Shown: piece by piece, positions 25,229-33,464 of the stretch
Position numbering within the stretch: position 1 is the first letter of the stretch
Layout: the number at the start of each line of letters is the position of its first letter
NCBI GenBank assembly: GCA_019751125.1
Contig: JAIENU010000110.1
Location: 1-44,159, forward strand
Source: Burkholderiales bacterium
Lineage (GTDB): Bacteria > Pseudomonadota > Gammaproteobacteria > Burkholderiales > SG8-41
Length of the DNA: 44,159 bases
Reading direction: 5' to 3'
The notes under the pieces: model-generated
The model's database searches: none
Seen by the model: the letters and a program-made list of their open reading frames with translations, nothing else
Told to the model about the DNA's origin: nothing
Position numbers and translations under genes: made by a program

Positions 25229-25304
25229 TGGAGCGGGAAAGGAGGCTCGAACTCCCGACCTCAACCTTGGCAAGGTTGCGCTCTACCAACTGAGCTATTC
25301 CCGC
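25229..25304 (-). tRNA. tRNA-Gly (GCC), CCA encoded
   Basis: On the minus strand acceptor GCGGGAA pairs with TTCCCGC, D arm is TAGCTCAGTTGG, the anticodon loop is TTGCCAA (GCC), and the T arm contains AGTTCGAGCCT. Genomic CCA is at 25229-25231. It is the first gene of the tRNA cluster. Confidence 0.97.
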
Positions 25305-25318
25305 GTAATCGGCCGCAG

Positions 25319-25348
25319 ATTATACGCCAAAGCGCAGCGCCGCCGCAA
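25319..25348 (-). promoter_or_regulatory. promoter of the tRNA-Gly-Cys-Leu cluster
   Basis: On the minus strand TTGCGG (25343-25348) and TATAAT (25319-25324) are 18 bp apart. A GC-rich discriminator (CTGCGGCC) follows, typical of promoters inhibited by ppGpp and DksA. The mature tRNA-Gly begins 15 bp after the -10 box. Confidence 0.7.
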
Positions 25349-25354
25349 CACAGA

Positions 25355-25915
25355 CTACCGCCCCGCCTGCCAGGCCATGCGCAGGTAATACCCCATCGAA
25401 AGCAGGGTCAGGCCGGCGGCCGCCCAGATCAGCCAGTTACCCCAGTACTGCGGATCAAATTGGCCGATCGGATCGTGATACAGCAGCATGGGAATCGCAA
25501 TCATCTGCGCCGCGGTCTTGATCTTGCCGAGCATCGACACCGCGACGCTGCGCGCCTGCCCTATTGCGGCCATCCATTCGCGCAGCGCAGAAATTGCGAT
25601 CTCGCGGCCGATGATGATCAGCGCCACCACGGCATCGATGCGATCCAGCTGAACCAACACGATCAGCGCGGCAGCAACCATCAGTTTGTCGGCCACCGGA
25701 TCAAGAAATGCACCGAAGGCCGAAGTCTGGTTCAGTCGACGCGCCAGCCAGCCGTCGAGCCAGTCGGTGATGGCCGCGACGGTGAAGATCACGGTGGCTA
25801 CCAGGTTCTGGGTGGCCTGCGACATCCAGTGCTGCTCGAAATAGAACACGCCGACGAACAGCGGGATCATCACGATGCGCAGCCAGGTCAGCAGGATCGG
25901 CAGGTTGAAGGTCAT
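25355..25915 (-). CDS. pgsA: CDP-diacylglycerol--glycerol-3-phosphate 3-phosphatidyltransferase
   Basis: This 186-residue integral membrane enzyme commits CDP-diacylglycerol to phosphatidylglycerol synthesis. The CDP-alcohol phosphotransferase motif is complete (DWLDGWLARR followed by FGAFLDPVADK, with the three conserved Asp). Several hydrophobic helices are visible, including LPILLTWLRIVMIPLFVGVF at the N-terminus and WLIWAAAGLTLLSMGYYL at the C-terminus. It lies 9 bp after uvrC and is the last gene before the tRNA promoter. Confidence 0.96.
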   Translation of the reverse strand: MTFNLPILLTWLRIVMIPLFVGVFYFEQHWMSQATQNLVATVIFTVAAITDWLDGWLARRLNQTSAFGAFLDPVADKLMVAAALIVLVQLDRIDAVVALIIIGREIAISALREWMAAIGQARSVAVSMLGKIKTAAQMIAIPMLLYHDPIGQFDPQYWGNWLIWAAAGLTLLSMGYYLRMAWQAGR

Positions 25916-25924
25916 CGTTTTTGC

Positions 25925-27727
25925 CTAATGCAATGCGTCGTAGATGCGTTGTGCCAGCTCGTTGCTGATGCCTTCGACCCCGGCAATGTCCTCGACACTT
26001 GCCGAAAAAACGCCGCGCAGGCCGCCGAAGCGTGCCAGCAGCCGCTGGCGGCGCCTGGCGCCGATGCCGGGTATGTCCTCCAGCGCCGAAACCGAACGCG
26101 CCTTGGCACGGCGCGCACGATGGCCTTCGATGGCGAAACGGTGGGCTTCATCGCGAATCTGCTGGATCAGGTGCAAACCGGCATGGTCTGCGGGCAGGCG
26201 TATCGCTTCTTCACGGCCGGGAATCAGCAATTGCTCGAGGCCGGGCTTACGTGATTCACCCTTGGCCACGCCGATCAGCGCAACGCCCGTCAACCCCAGT
26301 TCATTCATCACGTCCACTGCCACACCCAGTTGCCCCGCGCCGCCGTCGATCATCACCAAGTCGGGCATCTTACCCTCCCCGGCCACCACTTTGCGATAAC
26401 GCCGCGTCAATACTTCGCGCATCGCACCGTAGTCATCTCCGGGTGTCACATCGCGGATGTTGAAGCGGCGGTATTCGCCGTTCTGCATCGCGCCTCGGTC
26501 ATAGACAACGCAGGAGGCCACCGTCGCTTCGCCCTGGGTGTGGCTGATGTCGAAACATTCAATGCGCTGCACCGATTCCGGCAGCATCAGCCCCTGCTGC
26601 AGGGCGCTGAGTTTTGCAGCATCGTCGATCCGCTGCGCGCCACGCTGCATCGCACCGAGCTCGGCATTCTTGCCGGCCATCTCCAGCCAGACCCGGCGTT
26701 CGCCGATCGGATTGGCGCTCAATTGCACTTTGCGGCCCGCACGGGCGTTGAGCGTGTCCTGCAGGCCTTCACCCGCCGGCAGCGCATCAAGTACCAGTTG
26801 CGGCGGCACCGGATGCTGCAGATAGTGCTGCGCCACAAACGCCTCGATGATCAGCGCCGGATCGGCGTCTTCGGCGTTCTGCGGGAAAAAATTGCGGTCG
26901 CCCAGGTGCAGGCCGCCGCGGATCATCACCAGGTTGACGCAGCAGATGCCGGCTGCGCTGCGGCAGGCGATGACATCAACATCGCGACCGCCCTCGGCGC
27001 TGACATACTGGCGCTCGCGCACCTTGCGCAAGGCGGTAATCTGGTCGCGGCAGACCGCGGCCTCTTCGTAACGCATCGCTTCGGCCGCAGCGTTCATGCG
27101 GGCGGTCAGCCGGTCGAACACCGCGCCCTCCTCTCCGGACAGGAACATCTCGGCGCTGCGCACATCGTCGGCATACTCGGATTCGCTGATCAGCTGTACA
27201 CAAGGCGCCTTGCAGCGCTGGATCTGGTGCAGCAGGCAGGGCCGCGAGCGGTGTTCAAACACGCTGTCCTCGCAGGTGCGCAGGCGGAACACCTTCTGCA
27301 GCAGCTGCATGCTGTCACGCACCGCGCCGGCGTTGGGGAAAGGTCCGAAATAGTGGTGTTTGCGCTCCGGCGAACCGCGGAAAAAACCCAGCCGCGGATA
27401 ACGATGGCCGCTCAACATCAGGTACGGGTAGGACTTGTCGTCACGAAACAGGATGTTGTAGCGCGGCGCCAGCGATTTGATCAGATTGTTTTCAAGCAGC
27501 AGAGCCTCGGCTTCGGAGCGCGTCACCGTGGTTTCGATGCTCGCGATCTGCGCCACCATCAGCCGGATCCGCGGCGACAGGGTCTCGCTGCGCTGGAAGT
27601 AGGAACTGACCCGCTTGCGCAGGTCGATCGCCTTGCCGACGTAGAGCACCTCCCCCGCGCTGCCGAGCATCCGGTACACGCCCGGCAGGTGCGGCAGCGC
27701 AGCGGCGATTGCGGCGGGTTCGGTCAC
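25925..27727 (-). CDS. uvrC: excinuclease ABC subunit C
   Basis: This 600-residue nuclease makes both incisions in nucleotide excision repair. The GIY-YIG domain (LPGVYRMLGSAGEVLYVGKA) is at the N-terminus, a UVR domain (about 200-235, MNAAAEAMRYEEAAVCRDQI) is in the middle, the UvrC RNase H-like domain (IECFDISHTQGEATVASCVV; MIDGGAGQLGVAVDVMNELG) follows, and a C-terminal helix-hairpin-helix pair (LEDIPGIGARRRQRLLARFG) ends it. The start is GTG at 27727. It follows a uracil-DNA glycosylase gene by 12 bp, forming a small DNA-repair pair. Confidence 0.97.
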   Translation of the reverse strand: MTEPAAIAAALPHLPGVYRMLGSAGEVLYVGKAIDLRKRVSSYFQRSETLSPRIRLMVAQIASIETTVTRSEAEALLLENNLIKSLAPRYNILFRDDKSYPYLMLSGHRYPRLGFFRGSPERKHHYFGPFPNAGAVRDSMQLLQKVFRLRTCEDSVFEHRSRPCLLHQIQRCKAPCVQLISESEYADDVRSAEMFLSGEEGAVFDRLTARMNAAAEAMRYEEAAVCRDQITALRKVRERQYVSAEGGRDVDVIACRSAAGICCVNLVMIRGGLHLGDRNFFPQNAEDADPALIIEAFVAQHYLQHPVPPQLVLDALPAGEGLQDTLNARAGRKVQLSANPIGERRVWLEMAGKNAELGAMQRGAQRIDDAAKLSALQQGLMLPESVQRIECFDISHTQGEATVASCVVYDRGAMQNGEYRRFNIRDVTPGDDYGAMREVLTRRYRKVVAGEGKMPDLVMIDGGAGQLGVAVDVMNELGLTGVALIGVAKGESRKPGLEQLLIPGREEAIRLPADHAGLHLIQQIRDEAHRFAIEGHRARRAKARSVSALEDIPGIGARRRQRLLARFGGLRGVFSASVEDIAGVEGISNELAQRIYDALH

Positions 27728-27739
27728 GATGAGCCCCGT

Positions 27740-28432
27740 TCAGCCCGGCAGCGGCCGCCGCAAATAAGCGGCGATGTCGGCAAACACCTGCTCGAACATC
27801 GCCGTGGTCAGGCGCCGGGTATTGGTGTTGTAGCGGCTGCAGTGGTAGCTGTCGAAAAGCTTAAGTGATCGCGGCAGGTCGTGCTGCGCACCGTGGGCAA
27901 AGGCATGTGCGGCCACCCGCAGCCCGAGGCCGCGCAGTACCGCCTGGTGGGCCACGGTGCCCAGGGCCAGGATCGCAGTTCCCGGCGCCAGCGCTGCAAG
28001 TTCGGCGCCGAGGTAGCCGTTGCATTCACGCACCTCGGCCGGCAGCGGCTTGTTTTCCGGGGGCAGGCACTTCACCGCATTGGTGATACGGCAGCCCTTC
28101 AGGCGCAACGCGTCATCCGCTGACAGCGATTCGGGATGGCTGCCATAGCCATAACGGTGCAGGGTCTGGTAAAGCAGGATACCGGCGTAATCACCGGTGA
28201 ACGGACGGCCGCTGCGGTTGGCGCCGTGCATGCCCGGCGCCAGCCCGACGATCAGCAGTTGCGGATGGTCATCACCGAACGGTGGCACCGGCCTCGCGTG
28301 GTAATCAGGGTATTCGCGGCGCACCCCGGCCAGATGCCCGGCCAGGCGTGGACAACGCGTACAGTCGGTGCTGAACGGTGCAGCGTTCGATGCAACCGCG
28401 ACGCCGGCTGCCGGGCGCGCTGTCCGCGGCAT
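27740..28432 (-). CDS. family 5 (UdgB-type) uracil-DNA glycosylase with 4Fe-4S cluster
   Basis: The 230-residue protein removes uracil, and in studied relatives also hypoxanthine or other deaminated bases, from DNA. Motif A, GLAPGMHGANRSGRPFTGDY, is the UdgB form without the catalytic Asp/Asn of families 1-2, and the second motif is DSYHCSRYNTNTRRLT. Cys24, Cys27, Cys122 and Cys137 are placed as the 4Fe-4S ligands. It begins 3 bp after the nagZ stop and precedes uvrC. Confidence 0.9.
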   Translation of the reverse strand: MPRTARPAAGVAVASNAAPFSTDCTRCPRLAGHLAGVRREYPDYHARPVPPFGDDHPQLLIVGLAPGMHGANRSGRPFTGDYAGILLYQTLHRYGYGSHPESLSADDALRLKGCRITNAVKCLPPENKPLPAEVRECNGYLGAELAALAPGTAILALGTVAHQAVLRGLGLRVAAHAFAHGAQHDLPRSLKLFDSYHCSRYNTNTRRLTTAMFEQVFADIAAYLRRPLPG

Positions 28433-28435
28433 GGT

Positions 28436-29467
28436 TCAGGCGGTCGCCGGACCGGCGTTGAGCACGGCAACTACCTGCCGTGCAGCCGCCAGTTGCTGCG
28501 CATCACCACCAGCCGGCAGGAACAGCCGCGCAATCCGCGCCCTGCTGGCCTCGCTGATGTCATGGCGCAGGCCGTCGAGCAGCACATCCGCCGACTTCGG
28601 GTTGTTGCAGACCAGCACCATGTCGCAACCGGCCTGCAACGCCGCCACACCGCGCTCGATCACGCCACCCACGACACTGGCGCCTTCCATGCTCAGGTCG
28701 TCGCTGAAAATGACGCCGTTGAAGCCCAGGTCGCCACGCAGCACCTTCTGCAGCCAGTGGCTTGAAAAACCGGCGGGCGCCGGATCGACCTGCGGGTAAA
28801 TCACATGCGCCGGCATCACGCCCTGCATGCCGGCCGCTGCCATGCGCCGGAATGGCAGCAGATCTTCGGCCTCGATCTGCGCGTAAGTCCGGTCATCGAC
28901 CGGCACTTCGTGGTGTGAATCGGCACGCACATGGCCATGACCGGGAAAATGTTTGCCCACTGCCGCCATGCCGCCCTGCACCAGCCCGCGCATCAGCGCG
29001 ATGGCCAGTTCGGCAATGACGTCGGCGCGGCTGTGGAAGGCGCGGTCGCCGATCACACCGCTGTTGCCGTAATCGACATCCAGCACCGGCGTGAACGACA
29101 GATCCACACCCTGCGCACGCAGTTCGGCGGCCAGCAGCAGGCCGGTGGCTGCAGCATCCGCCAGCGCCCGTTGCGGATCAATGTCCCAGAGATGACCCAG
29201 CTTGCGCATCGGCGGAAGCTGGGTGAAGCCTTCACGAAAGCGCTGCACCCGTCCGCCTTCATGGTCCACCGCGATCAGCAGCCGTGGCTCGCGCAGCGCA
29301 TGGATTTCCGCGGTCAGCGCGGCAAGCTGTGCGCAGGATTCGAAGTTGCGGCTGAACAGGATGATGCCACCGACCAGCGGATGGCAGAGGCGTTCACGGT
29401 CTTCGGCAGTCAGTGTTGTGCCGGCGACATCGAGCATCACCGGTCCGAGGGGCAGTTTTTTGGTCAT
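28436..29467 (-). CDS. nagZ: beta-N-acetylhexosaminidase (cell-wall recycling)
   Basis: This 343-residue family-3 glycoside hydrolase removes N-acetylglucosamine from muropeptide fragments in the cytoplasm. The NagZ signature [18 protein letters not shown] carries the His/Asp catalytic loop, and [10 protein letters not shown] contains the nucleophilic Asp. Other fits are [20 protein letters not shown] and [14 protein letters not shown]. It has no signal peptide, as expected. Its ATG overlaps the acpS stop codon (29464-29467). Confidence 0.96.
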   Translation of the reverse strand: MTKKLPLGPVMLDVAGTTLTAEDRERLCHPLVGGIILFSRNFESCAQLAALTAEIHALREPRLLIAVDHEGGRVQRFREGFTQLPPMRKLGHLWDIDPQRALADAAATGLLLAAELRAQGVDLSFTPVLDVDYGNSGVIGDRAFHSRADVIAELAIALMRGLVQGGMAAVGKHFPGHGHVRADSHHEVPVDDRTYAQIEAEDLLPFRRMAAAGMQGVMPAHVIYPQVDPAPAGFSSHWLQKVLRGDLGFNGVIFSDDLSMEGASVVGGVIERGVAALQAGCDMVLVCNNPKSADVLLDGLRHDISEASRARIARLFLPAGGDAQQLAAARQVVAVLNAGPATA

Positions 29468-29841
29468 TTTTCGAGCACCACGCAGGCGCAGGCCAGACTG
29501 GATTCGTCGCTGATGGTCAAGTGGTGGCCGTTGATGCCGGCATCGCGCACCATCGCTCCCAGGGCCTCACTGAATGCCAGGTCCGGCTTGCCGAGCTTGT
29601 TCTGCACCACACTGATGTTCTGCAGGGTCACCGGGTAGCGGAAACCGGTGCCCATGGCCTTGGAGAAGGCCTCCTTGGCGGCAAAGCGGTTGGCGAGGAA
29701 AAACACCTTCTGCTTGCTGCGCTCGAAGCGCGGCCGCTCATCGGGCGTCAGTACCCGATGCACGAAGCGCTCGCCGTATTTTTCAAACAGCCGCGCCACA
29801 CGATGCGGTTCGACCACGTCGATGCCGATGCCGTAGATCAT
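29464..29841 (-). CDS. acpS: holo-[acyl-carrier-protein] synthase
   Basis: This 125-residue enzyme transfers phosphopantetheine from CoA to acyl carrier protein. Mg-binding Asp8 ([12 protein letters not shown]) and Glu57 ([15 protein letters not shown]) are present, and the C-terminal part ([20 protein letters not shown]) fits the trimeric family. It overlaps both neighbours by 4 bp (pdxJ upstream and nagZ downstream, each ATGA), so translation is probably coupled through all three genes. Confidence 0.97.
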   Translation of the reverse strand: MIYGIGIDVVEPHRVARLFEKYGERFVHRVLTPDERPRFERSKQKVFFLANRFAAKEAFSKAMGTGFRYPVTLQNISVVQNKLGKPDLAFSEALGAMVRDAGINGHHLTISDESSLACACVVLEK

Positions 29842-30590
29842 CGCCGTACCTTCATCACCCTGAGGTAATCGGCCACGGTAGCCGCAAGACCCAGTTCCAG
29901 CGCATCGGCCACCAGGGCATGCCCGATCGAAACTTCGGCGACACCAGGCACCGCTGCGAGGAAGGCCGGCAGATTGTCGCGATTCAGGTCATGACCTGCA
30001 TTGACCGCGAGCCCCGCGGCCTGCGCGGCCTTTGCAGCGGCGGCATAACGCGCAAGCATTGCCGCGGCCTCGCTTGAGTCCCTGCCCGCGGCATGGGCCG
30101 CGGCATAGGGTTCGGTATAAAGCTCGACACGGTCGGCGCCGGTGGCTGCAGCCTGTTTCATCGCCTCCGGCTCGGGATCCATGAACAGGCTGACGCGGAT
30201 GCCGAGCCGGTGCAGTTCATCAACAACCGGCTTCAACCGCGCCGCATCATGCTCGATGTTCCAGCCATGGTCCGAAGTGAAGGCTGCGGGATCATCGGGC
30301 ACCAGCGTGCACTGCGCCGGGCGCACAGCGCGTGCCAGCTCCAGCAGCGGCGGCTCGAAGGGATTGCCTTCGATGTTGAATTCGGCACCACGGCGGGCCG
30401 CAAGCAATGCCGCCAGCTCATGCACATCGCCGGCACGGATGTGCCGCGCGTCCGGTCGCGGATGGACGGTGATGCCGTGGGCGCCGGCATCGAGTGCTAT
30501 CGTTGCAGCGCGCAGCACACTGGGTATGCCCAGGCTGCGCGAATTGCGCAGCAGTGCGATCTTGTTGACGTTGACGCTGAGGCTGGTCAT
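29838..30590 (-). CDS. pdxJ: pyridoxine 5'-phosphate synthase
   Basis: This 250-residue TIM-barrel enzyme condenses 1-deoxyxylulose 5-phosphate with 3-amino-2-oxopropyl phosphate to pyridoxine 5'-phosphate. Family segments are VNVNKIALLRNSRSLGIPSV, AGAHGITVHPRPDARHI, NIEGNPFEP, and the C-terminal phosphate-binding part VSIGHALVADALELGL. The genomic place between recO and acpS is conserved. The recO-pdxJ spacer consists largely of a short tandem repeat. Confidence 0.97.
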   Translation of the reverse strand: MTSLSVNVNKIALLRNSRSLGIPSVLRAATIALDAGAHGITVHPRPDARHIRAGDVHELAALLAARRGAEFNIEGNPFEPPLLELARAVRPAQCTLVPDDPAAFTSDHGWNIEHDAARLKPVVDELHRLGIRVSLFMDPEPEAMKQAAATGADRVELYTEPYAAAHAAGRDSSEAAAMLARYAAAAKAAQAAGLAVNAGHDLNRDNLPAFLAAVPGVAEVSIGHALVADALELGLAATVADYLRVMKVRR

Positions 30591-30606
30591 GCTGAATCGG
30601 CTTGCC

Positions 30607-30646
30607 GTTTACCCGGTTCTGTTTATCCGGTTAATTTATCCGGTTA
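30607..30646 (-). repeat. three-unit 13-14 bp tandem repeat between recO and pdxJ
   Basis: On the minus strand AACCGGATAAAT, AACCGGATAAAC and AACCGGGTAAAC follow each other at periods of 13 and 14 bp. The first unit starts within the recO stop codon TAA (30644-30646). The array ends 17 bp before the pdxJ ATG. Confidence 0.88.
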
Positions 30647-31375
30647 CATCTGCTGCAGGTCGCGCAGCAGCTGTCGCGTGTGCAGCGTCTGGTCGCCGAG
30701 GCAGTGGTTGATCAGTGCGCGCATCAGGATCTTGCTCTGCTGCACGGTGCGCGGATCGGTATAACGGTCCATGGCCATGTCGATCAGCGTCTGCCCCGCC
30801 AATTCTACGCCGCTTTGCCCCCGGTCCCGGGCGGCGAGCACCGGACCGCGCTCCGGTATGTAGCGGTAATTCAGCTCGGGACTGACCCCGTCACCGGACT
30901 CGGCTTCGCGGTCGAGCACCAGGCCGTAGCCGAGTTCCTGCAGCAGGATGCGTTCAAAGCGCCGCAGCACTGCGGCATGCTCCCCGCCGGTGGCGAGCTG
31001 GCTCAGCGCTTCGGCATAGGCATCAAACAGCTGCTCATGCGGGTCTTCGCGCGGCATCAGCTTCAGCATCAGCTCGTTAAGGTAAAAGCCGCAGATCAGG
31101 GAGAGGCCGCGCAGCGGAGCATATCCGCCCTGCCACTCCGCCTTGTGCAGGGTCTTCAGCTCGTTTTTGCCGGCCCAGGCTAGCAGCAGCGGCTGGAACG
31201 CCATCAGTACGCCGCGCAGCGCGGAACGCGGCCGCCGCGCGCCGCGGGCAATCACCGCGACACGGCCATGGTGGCGGCTGTAAACCTCGGCAACGAGGCT
31301 AGTCTCGCGGTACGGGTAGGTGTGCAGCAGGTAAGCGGGTTCGGCGTCACGGCGGGCCGGGCTGGCGGTAACCAT
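30644..31375 (-). CDS. recO: DNA repair protein RecO
   Basis: This 243-residue RecF-pathway mediator has an N-terminal OB fold (AYLLHTYPYRETSLVAEVYS; GRVAVIARGARRPRSALRGV) and a helical C-terminal domain with FYLNELMLKLMPREDPHEQL. The zinc-binding Cys cluster of some RecO proteins is not obvious here. It lies 56 bp after era in an AT-rich spacer containing motif copy D. Confidence 0.95.
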   Translation of the reverse strand: MVTASPARRDAEPAYLLHTYPYRETSLVAEVYSRHHGRVAVIARGARRPRSALRGVLMAFQPLLLAWAGKNELKTLHKAEWQGGYAPLRGLSLICGFYLNELMLKLMPREDPHEQLFDAYAEALSQLATGGEHAAVLRRFERILLQELGYGLVLDREAESGDGVSPELNYRYIPERGPVLAARDRGQSGVELAGQTLIDMAMDRYTDPRTVQQSKILMRALINHCLGDQTLHTRQLLRDLQQM

Positions 31376-31406
31376 TGTCGATCAGCGGGAACCTAATATT
31401 TTTTTA

Positions 31407-31425
31407 TAAGCCATTGTTTTTATTA
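31407..31425 (+). repeat. dispersed AT-rich 19-bp motif, copy D (era-recO spacer)
   Basis: The plus strand reads TAAGCCATTGTTTTTATTA; the opposite strand contains AAACAATGGCTTA, one mismatch from WATCAANNNNTTR. It lies 6 bp after the era stop codon, and the whole spacer (31392-31440) is strongly AT-rich. Confidence 0.7.
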
Positions 31426-31431
31426 TATATT

Positions 31432-32313
31432 TTATTCAATGCCTAGGCGTTTGAGTATGCCCAGATCATCCGCCCAACCCGACTTCACCTTGACCCAGAC
31501 CTCAAGGTAAACCTTGCCGCCGAACAGTTTCTCCATGTCCATCCGGGCCTGCGTTGAAATTTCCTTGAGCTTGGCGCCACCTTTGCCGATGACGATGCCC
31601 TTGTGACCCGCCTTGTCGACGAGGATACCGGCGTGGATGCGGCGCAGCCCGCCTTCGAGCTCGAATTTTTCGATTTCCACTATGGCCGCGTACGGCAACT
31701 CCTCACCCAGCGAGCGGAACAGTTTTTCACGGATCAACTCGGCGGCGAGCATGCGTTCGCTGGCGGTGGTGATTTCATCCTCGCCGTAGAGCCGCTCCCG
31801 TTCCGGCAGATGCTCACGCAGCGCCGCCAGCAGGTCATCGACGCCGAGACCACTGCGTGCCGAAACCGGCACGATCGCTTTCGGCTGCGCCAGTTCATGG
31901 ATTTCACCCAGCAGGGGCAACAGTTCGTTCTTGTTCCCCACGGCATCCACCTTGTTCACGGCCACAACCAGCGGCACTTCAGCGCTGATCAGTCCCTGCA
32001 CTTCGCGGTCTGACGCATCCAGCCGGGGCGCGGCCACCACCCACAGCACGGCATCGACATCGGCAATGCTGCGCGTCACGCTGCGGTTCATGATGCGGTT
32101 CAGCGTGCCGCCGTGGCGGGTCTGGAAACCGGGGGTATCGACGAACACGAACTGCGCATCGGGCGCAGTGACAATGCCGATCACCCGCTGCCGCGTGGTC
32201 TGTGGCCGGCGCGAGGTGATGCTGACCTTCTGGCCAACCATGCGGTTGAGCAGCGTCGACTTGCCGACATTGGGCTGGCCGATGATGGCGACGTAACCGG
32301 AGCGGTGATTCAT
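31432..32313 (-). CDS. era: GTPase Era
   Basis: This 293-residue GTPase assists 16S rRNA 3'-end maturation and 30S assembly. The G motifs are GQPNVGKSTLLNRMVG (G1), the switch region SRRPQTTRQRVIGIV, DTPGF (G3) and NKVDAVG (G4). The C-terminal KH domain contains GIVIGKGGAKLKEISTQARM. Its ATG overlaps the rnc stop codon as ATGA (32310-32313), the usual rnc-era coupling. Confidence 0.98.
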   Translation of the reverse strand: MNHRSGYVAIIGQPNVGKSTLLNRMVGQKVSITSRRPQTTRQRVIGIVTAPDAQFVFVDTPGFQTRHGGTLNRIMNRSVTRSIADVDAVLWVVAAPRLDASDREVQGLISAEVPLVVAVNKVDAVGNKNELLPLLGEIHELAQPKAIVPVSARSGLGVDDLLAALREHLPERERLYGEDEITTASERMLAAELIREKLFRSLGEELPYAAIVEIEKFELEGGLRRIHAGILVDKAGHKGIVIGKGGAKLKEISTQARMDMEKLFGGKVYLEVWVKVKSGWADDLGILKRLGIE

Positions 32314-32981
32314 TCTGGCTTCACTTTGGCATAGGCCTTGCGCGCGGCCTCCTGTTCAGCGGCACGGCGGCTGCCGCCGCTGCCCTCGGTGCGGATGTCC
32401 AGGGCTTCCAGCGCGCACTGCACCTCGAAAGTCTGGGCATGGGCATGGCCGCGGGTCGCCAGCAGCGTATAGACCGGCAGCGCCAGGCCGCGGCCCTGTG
32501 CGTATTCCTGCAGCAGGGTCTTTGCGTCCTTGCCGCTGGTGCGTGTGTCAATGCCGGCGAGGCTCTCGGCAAACAGTGATTGCACCACGGTCTGCGCAGC
32601 GGCAAATCCGCCATCAAGCAGCGCCGCACCGATGACTGCCTCCAGCGCATCCGCGAGTATCGACGGTCGCGTGGCGCCGCCACTGCGCAGCTCACCCTCC
32701 CCCAGCAGCAGCTGTGTGCCTATGCCTTGCGCCTGGGCGATCGACTGCAGTGAATGCTGGTTGACGAGGTTCGCGCGCAGCCGCGACAGCTCGCCCTCGC
32801 TCAGTTCGGGATAACGCTGGTGCAGTTCGAGGGCGACCAGGCAGTTGACGACGCTGTCGCCGAGAAATTCAAGCCGCTCGTTGTGCGGCTGGCTGTGGGA
32901 GCGGTGAGTCAGCGCGCGGCGCAGCAGTGCCGCGTCGCGGAAGCGGTAACCAAGCCGGCCTTCGAGTTCCCGCTCCGCCAC
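32310..32981 (-). CDS. rnc: ribonuclease III
   Basis: This enzyme cleaves double-stranded RNA in rRNA processing and regulation. The signature ERLEFLGDSVVNCLVALELH and the second acidic site ADALEAVIGAALLDGG are intact, followed by a C-terminal double-stranded RNA-binding domain ending YAKVKPE. I favour the GTG at 32981 (223 residues, MAERELEGRLGYRFRDAALL), 17 bp after the DUF4845 stop. An ATG at 33035 would give 241 residues but overlap DUF4845 by 37 bp. Neither has a strong ribosome site. Confidence 0.95.
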   Translation of the reverse strand: MAERELEGRLGYRFRDAALLRRALTHRSHSQPHNERLEFLGDSVVNCLVALELHQRYPELSEGELSRLRANLVNQHSLQSIAQAQGIGTQLLLGEGELRSGGATRPSILADALEAVIGAALLDGGFAAAQTVVQSLFAESLAGIDTRTSGKDAKTLLQEYAQGRGLALPVYTLLATRGHAHAQTFEVQCALEALDIRTEGSGGSRRAAEQEAARKAYAKVKPE

Positions 32982-32998
32982 AGTGCCGGGGCTTGCCG

Positions 32999-33388
32999 TC
33001 AGCGGCCCGCCGAGGTCGGTTGGAATTCCATGCACGCGCTGAGGTTGTAGAACAGCGGCACGCGCGCCGAGTAGGCGGCGCTGAACACCAAGTTGTTGCC
33101 TTCCTTGGTCACTTCGACATCGTTGTAGGTGATCGACTTGATGCCATCAATGGTGGCACGGTTGTTGAACGCCACATTGATCTCGCCCCGGCTGGCATTT
33201 TTCAGCGCGCCATCATTGGCCATCGCGCGAAAGGCCTTCTGGATGGTGTAGAACTCGGCATAGGCGGGACCGATCTTGAAGCCAAGCATCGCGGCCGCGA
33301 TGGCAATCATCGAAAAAATCAGGAAGCCGGTGATTGAAAGGCCGCGCTGCGAACGCTGTGTCTGCTGGGTTTTATGCATTTTCCACAT
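32999..33388 (-). CDS. DUF4845 single-pass membrane protein
   Basis: The protein is 129 residues, with one N-terminal hydrophobic segment preceded by QRGLS (RGLSITGFLIFSMIAIAAAM, about residues 15-40), reminiscent of pilin-like leaders. A soluble domain follows with VTKEGNNLVFSAAYSARVPL. DUF4845 genes lie between lepB and rnc in many betaproteobacteria and gammaproteobacteria; the function is unknown. GGAG stands seven bases before the ATG at 33388, so I prefer it over the ATG three codons later. Confidence 0.88.
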   Translation of the reverse strand: MWKMHKTQQTQRSQRGLSITGFLIFSMIAIAAAMLGFKIGPAYAEFYTIQKAFRAMANDGALKNASRGEINVAFNNRATIDGIKSITYNDVEVTKEGNNLVFSAAYSARVPLFYNLSACMEFQPTSAGR

Positions 33389-33412
33389 ACTCGTCTCCAG
33401 TTTCTGTAAGTA

Positions 33413-33464
33413 TCAGTTGACCGAATCCGCTGACTGACTCAATCGATCGATTCAGTTGATCGAC
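33413..33464 (-). repeat. four-unit 13-bp tandem repeat at the lepB 3' end
   Basis: On the plus strand TCAGTTGACCGAA, TCCGCTGACTGAC, TCAATCGATCGAT and TCAGTTGATCGAC follow one another with an exact 13-bp period. The last unit codes the final residues and stop of lepB (33452-33454); the others fill the spacer to DUF4845 and end 24 bp before its start. Confidence 0.8.

Noticed and set aside
33035-33035. ATG at 33035 as the rnc start
   Set aside because: It would overlap the DUF4845 gene by 37 bp and add 18 residues absent from the usual family N-terminus; the GTG at 32981 is more plausible, though not proven.
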